A stretch of DNA of 64,000 nt from Crotalaria pallida (Eukaryota; Streptophyta; Magnoliopsida; Fabales; Fabaceae). The stretch covers positions 105,029,001 to 105,093,000 of the forward strand of contig CM075651.1 of assembly GCA_037953625.1 (NCBI GenBank), read 5' to 3'. This document shows positions 62,730 to 64,000 of the stretch, one piece after another; within the stretch, counting starts at the first letter, position 1, and the number at the start of each line of letters is the position of its first letter. The notes below the pieces were generated by a model. The model searched no databases. It was not told the origin of the DNA and saw only the letters and a list, made by a program, of their open reading frames with translations. A program made the translations under genes and the position numbers.

Positions 62730-64000
62730 AATACACATTCCAAGACCATTCTAAGCCTTTTGAATAATCTCTTAACCATTCCACACCTGTTAGAACCTCG
62801 AAGGACTCATACTACACCCTCTACGTCCCTTGGGGATTCAAGCAATGTTTAGGATCATTCTAATGGTTCTTATAAGTCCTAATACACATTCCTAGACCAT
62901 TCTATGCCTTTAGAATTCTCTCTTAACCATTCTACACTTGTTAGAACCTCCAAGGACTCATGCTACACCCTCTACATCCCTTGGGGATTCAAGCAATGTT
63001 TAGGATCATTCTAATGGTTCTTATAAGTCCTAATACACATTCCAAGACCATTCTAAGCCTTTAGAATACTCTCTTAACCATTCTACACCTGTTAGAACCA
63101 CCTAGGACGCATGATAGACCCTCTACGTCCCTTGGGGACTCAAGCATTGTTTAGGATCATTCTAATGGTTATTATAAGTCCTAATACACATTCCTAGACC
63201 ATTCTAAGCCTTTAGAATACTATCTTAACCATTCTACACCTGTTAGAACCACCTAGGACGCATGATAGACCCTCTACGTCCCTTGGGGACTCAAGCATTG
63301 TTTAGGATCATTCTAATGGTTCTTATAAGTCCTAATACACATTCCTAGACCATTCTAAGCCTTTAGAATACTCTCTTAACCATTCTACACTTGTTAGAAC
63401 CTCCAAGGTGTCATGCTACACCCTCTACGTCCCTTGGGGTACCATGCAATGTTTATGATCATTCTACACTTGTTAGAACTTCCAAGGACTCATGCTACAC
63501 CCTCTACGTCCCTTGGGGTACCATGCATTGTTTAGGATCATTCTAATGGTTAATATAAGTCCAAATACACATTCCTCGAACATTATAAGCCTTTAGAATA
63601 CTTTCTTAACCATTCTACACTTGTTAGAACCTCCAAGGACTCATGCAACACCATCTACGTCCCATGGGGACTCAAGCATTGTTTAGGATCATTCTAATGG
63701 TTCTTATAAGACCTAATACACATTCCTAGACCATTCTAAGCCTTAGAATAATCTCTTAACCATTCTACACTTGTTAGAACTTCTAAGGACTCATGCTACA
63801 CCCTCTACGTCCCTTAGGGATCAAGCAATGTTTGGGATCATTCTAATAGTTCTTATAAGTCCTAATACACATTCCTAGACCATTCTAAGCCATTAGAATA
63901 CTCTCTTAACCATTCTACACCTGTTAGAACCTCAAAGGACTCATGCTAGACCCTCTACGTCCCTTGGAGACTCAAGCATTGTCTAGGATCATTCTAATGG
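62730..64000 (-). repeat. Terminal unit, copy 3 (cut by window end)
   Basis: Matches 58,116-59,386 at an offset of 4,614 bp, including the small deletions CTAAGCCTTAGAAT at ~63,738 and TTAGGGATCAAGC, the truncated monomer, and CATTGTCTAGG near the end. The array evidently continues past 64,000. Confidence 0.85.
63460..63466 (-). repeat. Truncated 79-bp monomer junction (copy 4)
   Basis: Same joint and tag, 1,891 bp after copy 3 (13 x 151 minus 72) and 4,614 bp after copy 1. Confidence 0.85.

Larger units (their letters stand above)
39994..64000 (-). repeat. Satellite array, inverted orientation (~159 x 151-bp monomers)
   Basis: This is the same 151-bp satellite as the left part, read on the opposite strand. 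The top strand now carries the complements CCATTCTAAGCCTTTAGAAT, CCCTCTACGTCCC and GGTTCTTATAAGTCC. The array runs to the window end without interruption by unique sequence. G/C strand asymmetry flips accordingly. Block organisation differs along its length: a mirror of left positions ~11.4-1.3 kb comes first, then 17-monomer and 16-monomer duplications, then a terminal block with truncated monomers. There are no genes. Confidence 0.97.

Noticed and set aside
1..64000. CRISPR array
   Set aside because: The repeats are direct and regular, but adjacent units abut with no unique spacers, the period is 151 bp, and there are no cas-like genes.

Overview
The whole 64 kb window is satellite DNA. It is one uninterrupted tandem array of a ~151-bp monomer, about 424 copies (264.9 before the strand switch and ~159 after it). 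I found no protein-coding gene, RNA gene, transposon, CRISPR array or unique spacer. Both window edges lie inside the array. The monomer is ~40% GC by hand count, has a single CpG in its consensus and shows CpG-type transition variants at that site. A long, higher-order, transposon-free array with CpG decay points to a DNA-methylating eukaryote (plant or animal) and to centromeric, pericentromeric or other heterochromatin. I do not recognise the monomer, so I assign neither a species nor a known satellite family.

Layout. Positions 1-39,993 carry monomers in one orientation, with the G-rich, purine-rich strand on top. At 39,988-39,993 the orientation flips, and 39,994-64,000 is the reverse complement. 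The left part divides by variant content. 1-~7,900 has nested 604-bp four-monomer units and a 1,811-bp block. ~7,900-15,240 has blocks marked by an AACGCTTAAAAT variant. 15,241-~25,310 holds a 3,473-bp (23-monomer) tandem duplication and a 1,208-bp eight-monomer duplication. ~25,311-26,130 is a transition. ~26,130-39,993 is a distinct variant family organised in units of ~5.44 and ~4.84 kb. The right part starts with ~9.8 kb that mirrors left positions ~11,360 down to ~1,270. It continues with a 2,565-bp (17-monomer) duplication, a 2,416-bp (16-monomer) duplication, and a terminal ~2.3-kb unit carrying 79-bp truncated monomers.

How it works together. There is no gene network here. The content is a record of unequal exchange, gene conversion, one strand-switch rearrangement and microhomology-sized deletions. 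The observations most worth following are the inversion junction with 6 bp of microhomology, the large inverted duplication whose arms share private mutations but differ in higher-order copy number, the locally amplified truncated monomers, and short dyad symmetries in the monomer. A centromeric role is only a hypothesis. All copy numbers and boundaries come from reading landmarks by eye; block edges marked approximate may be off by a monomer.
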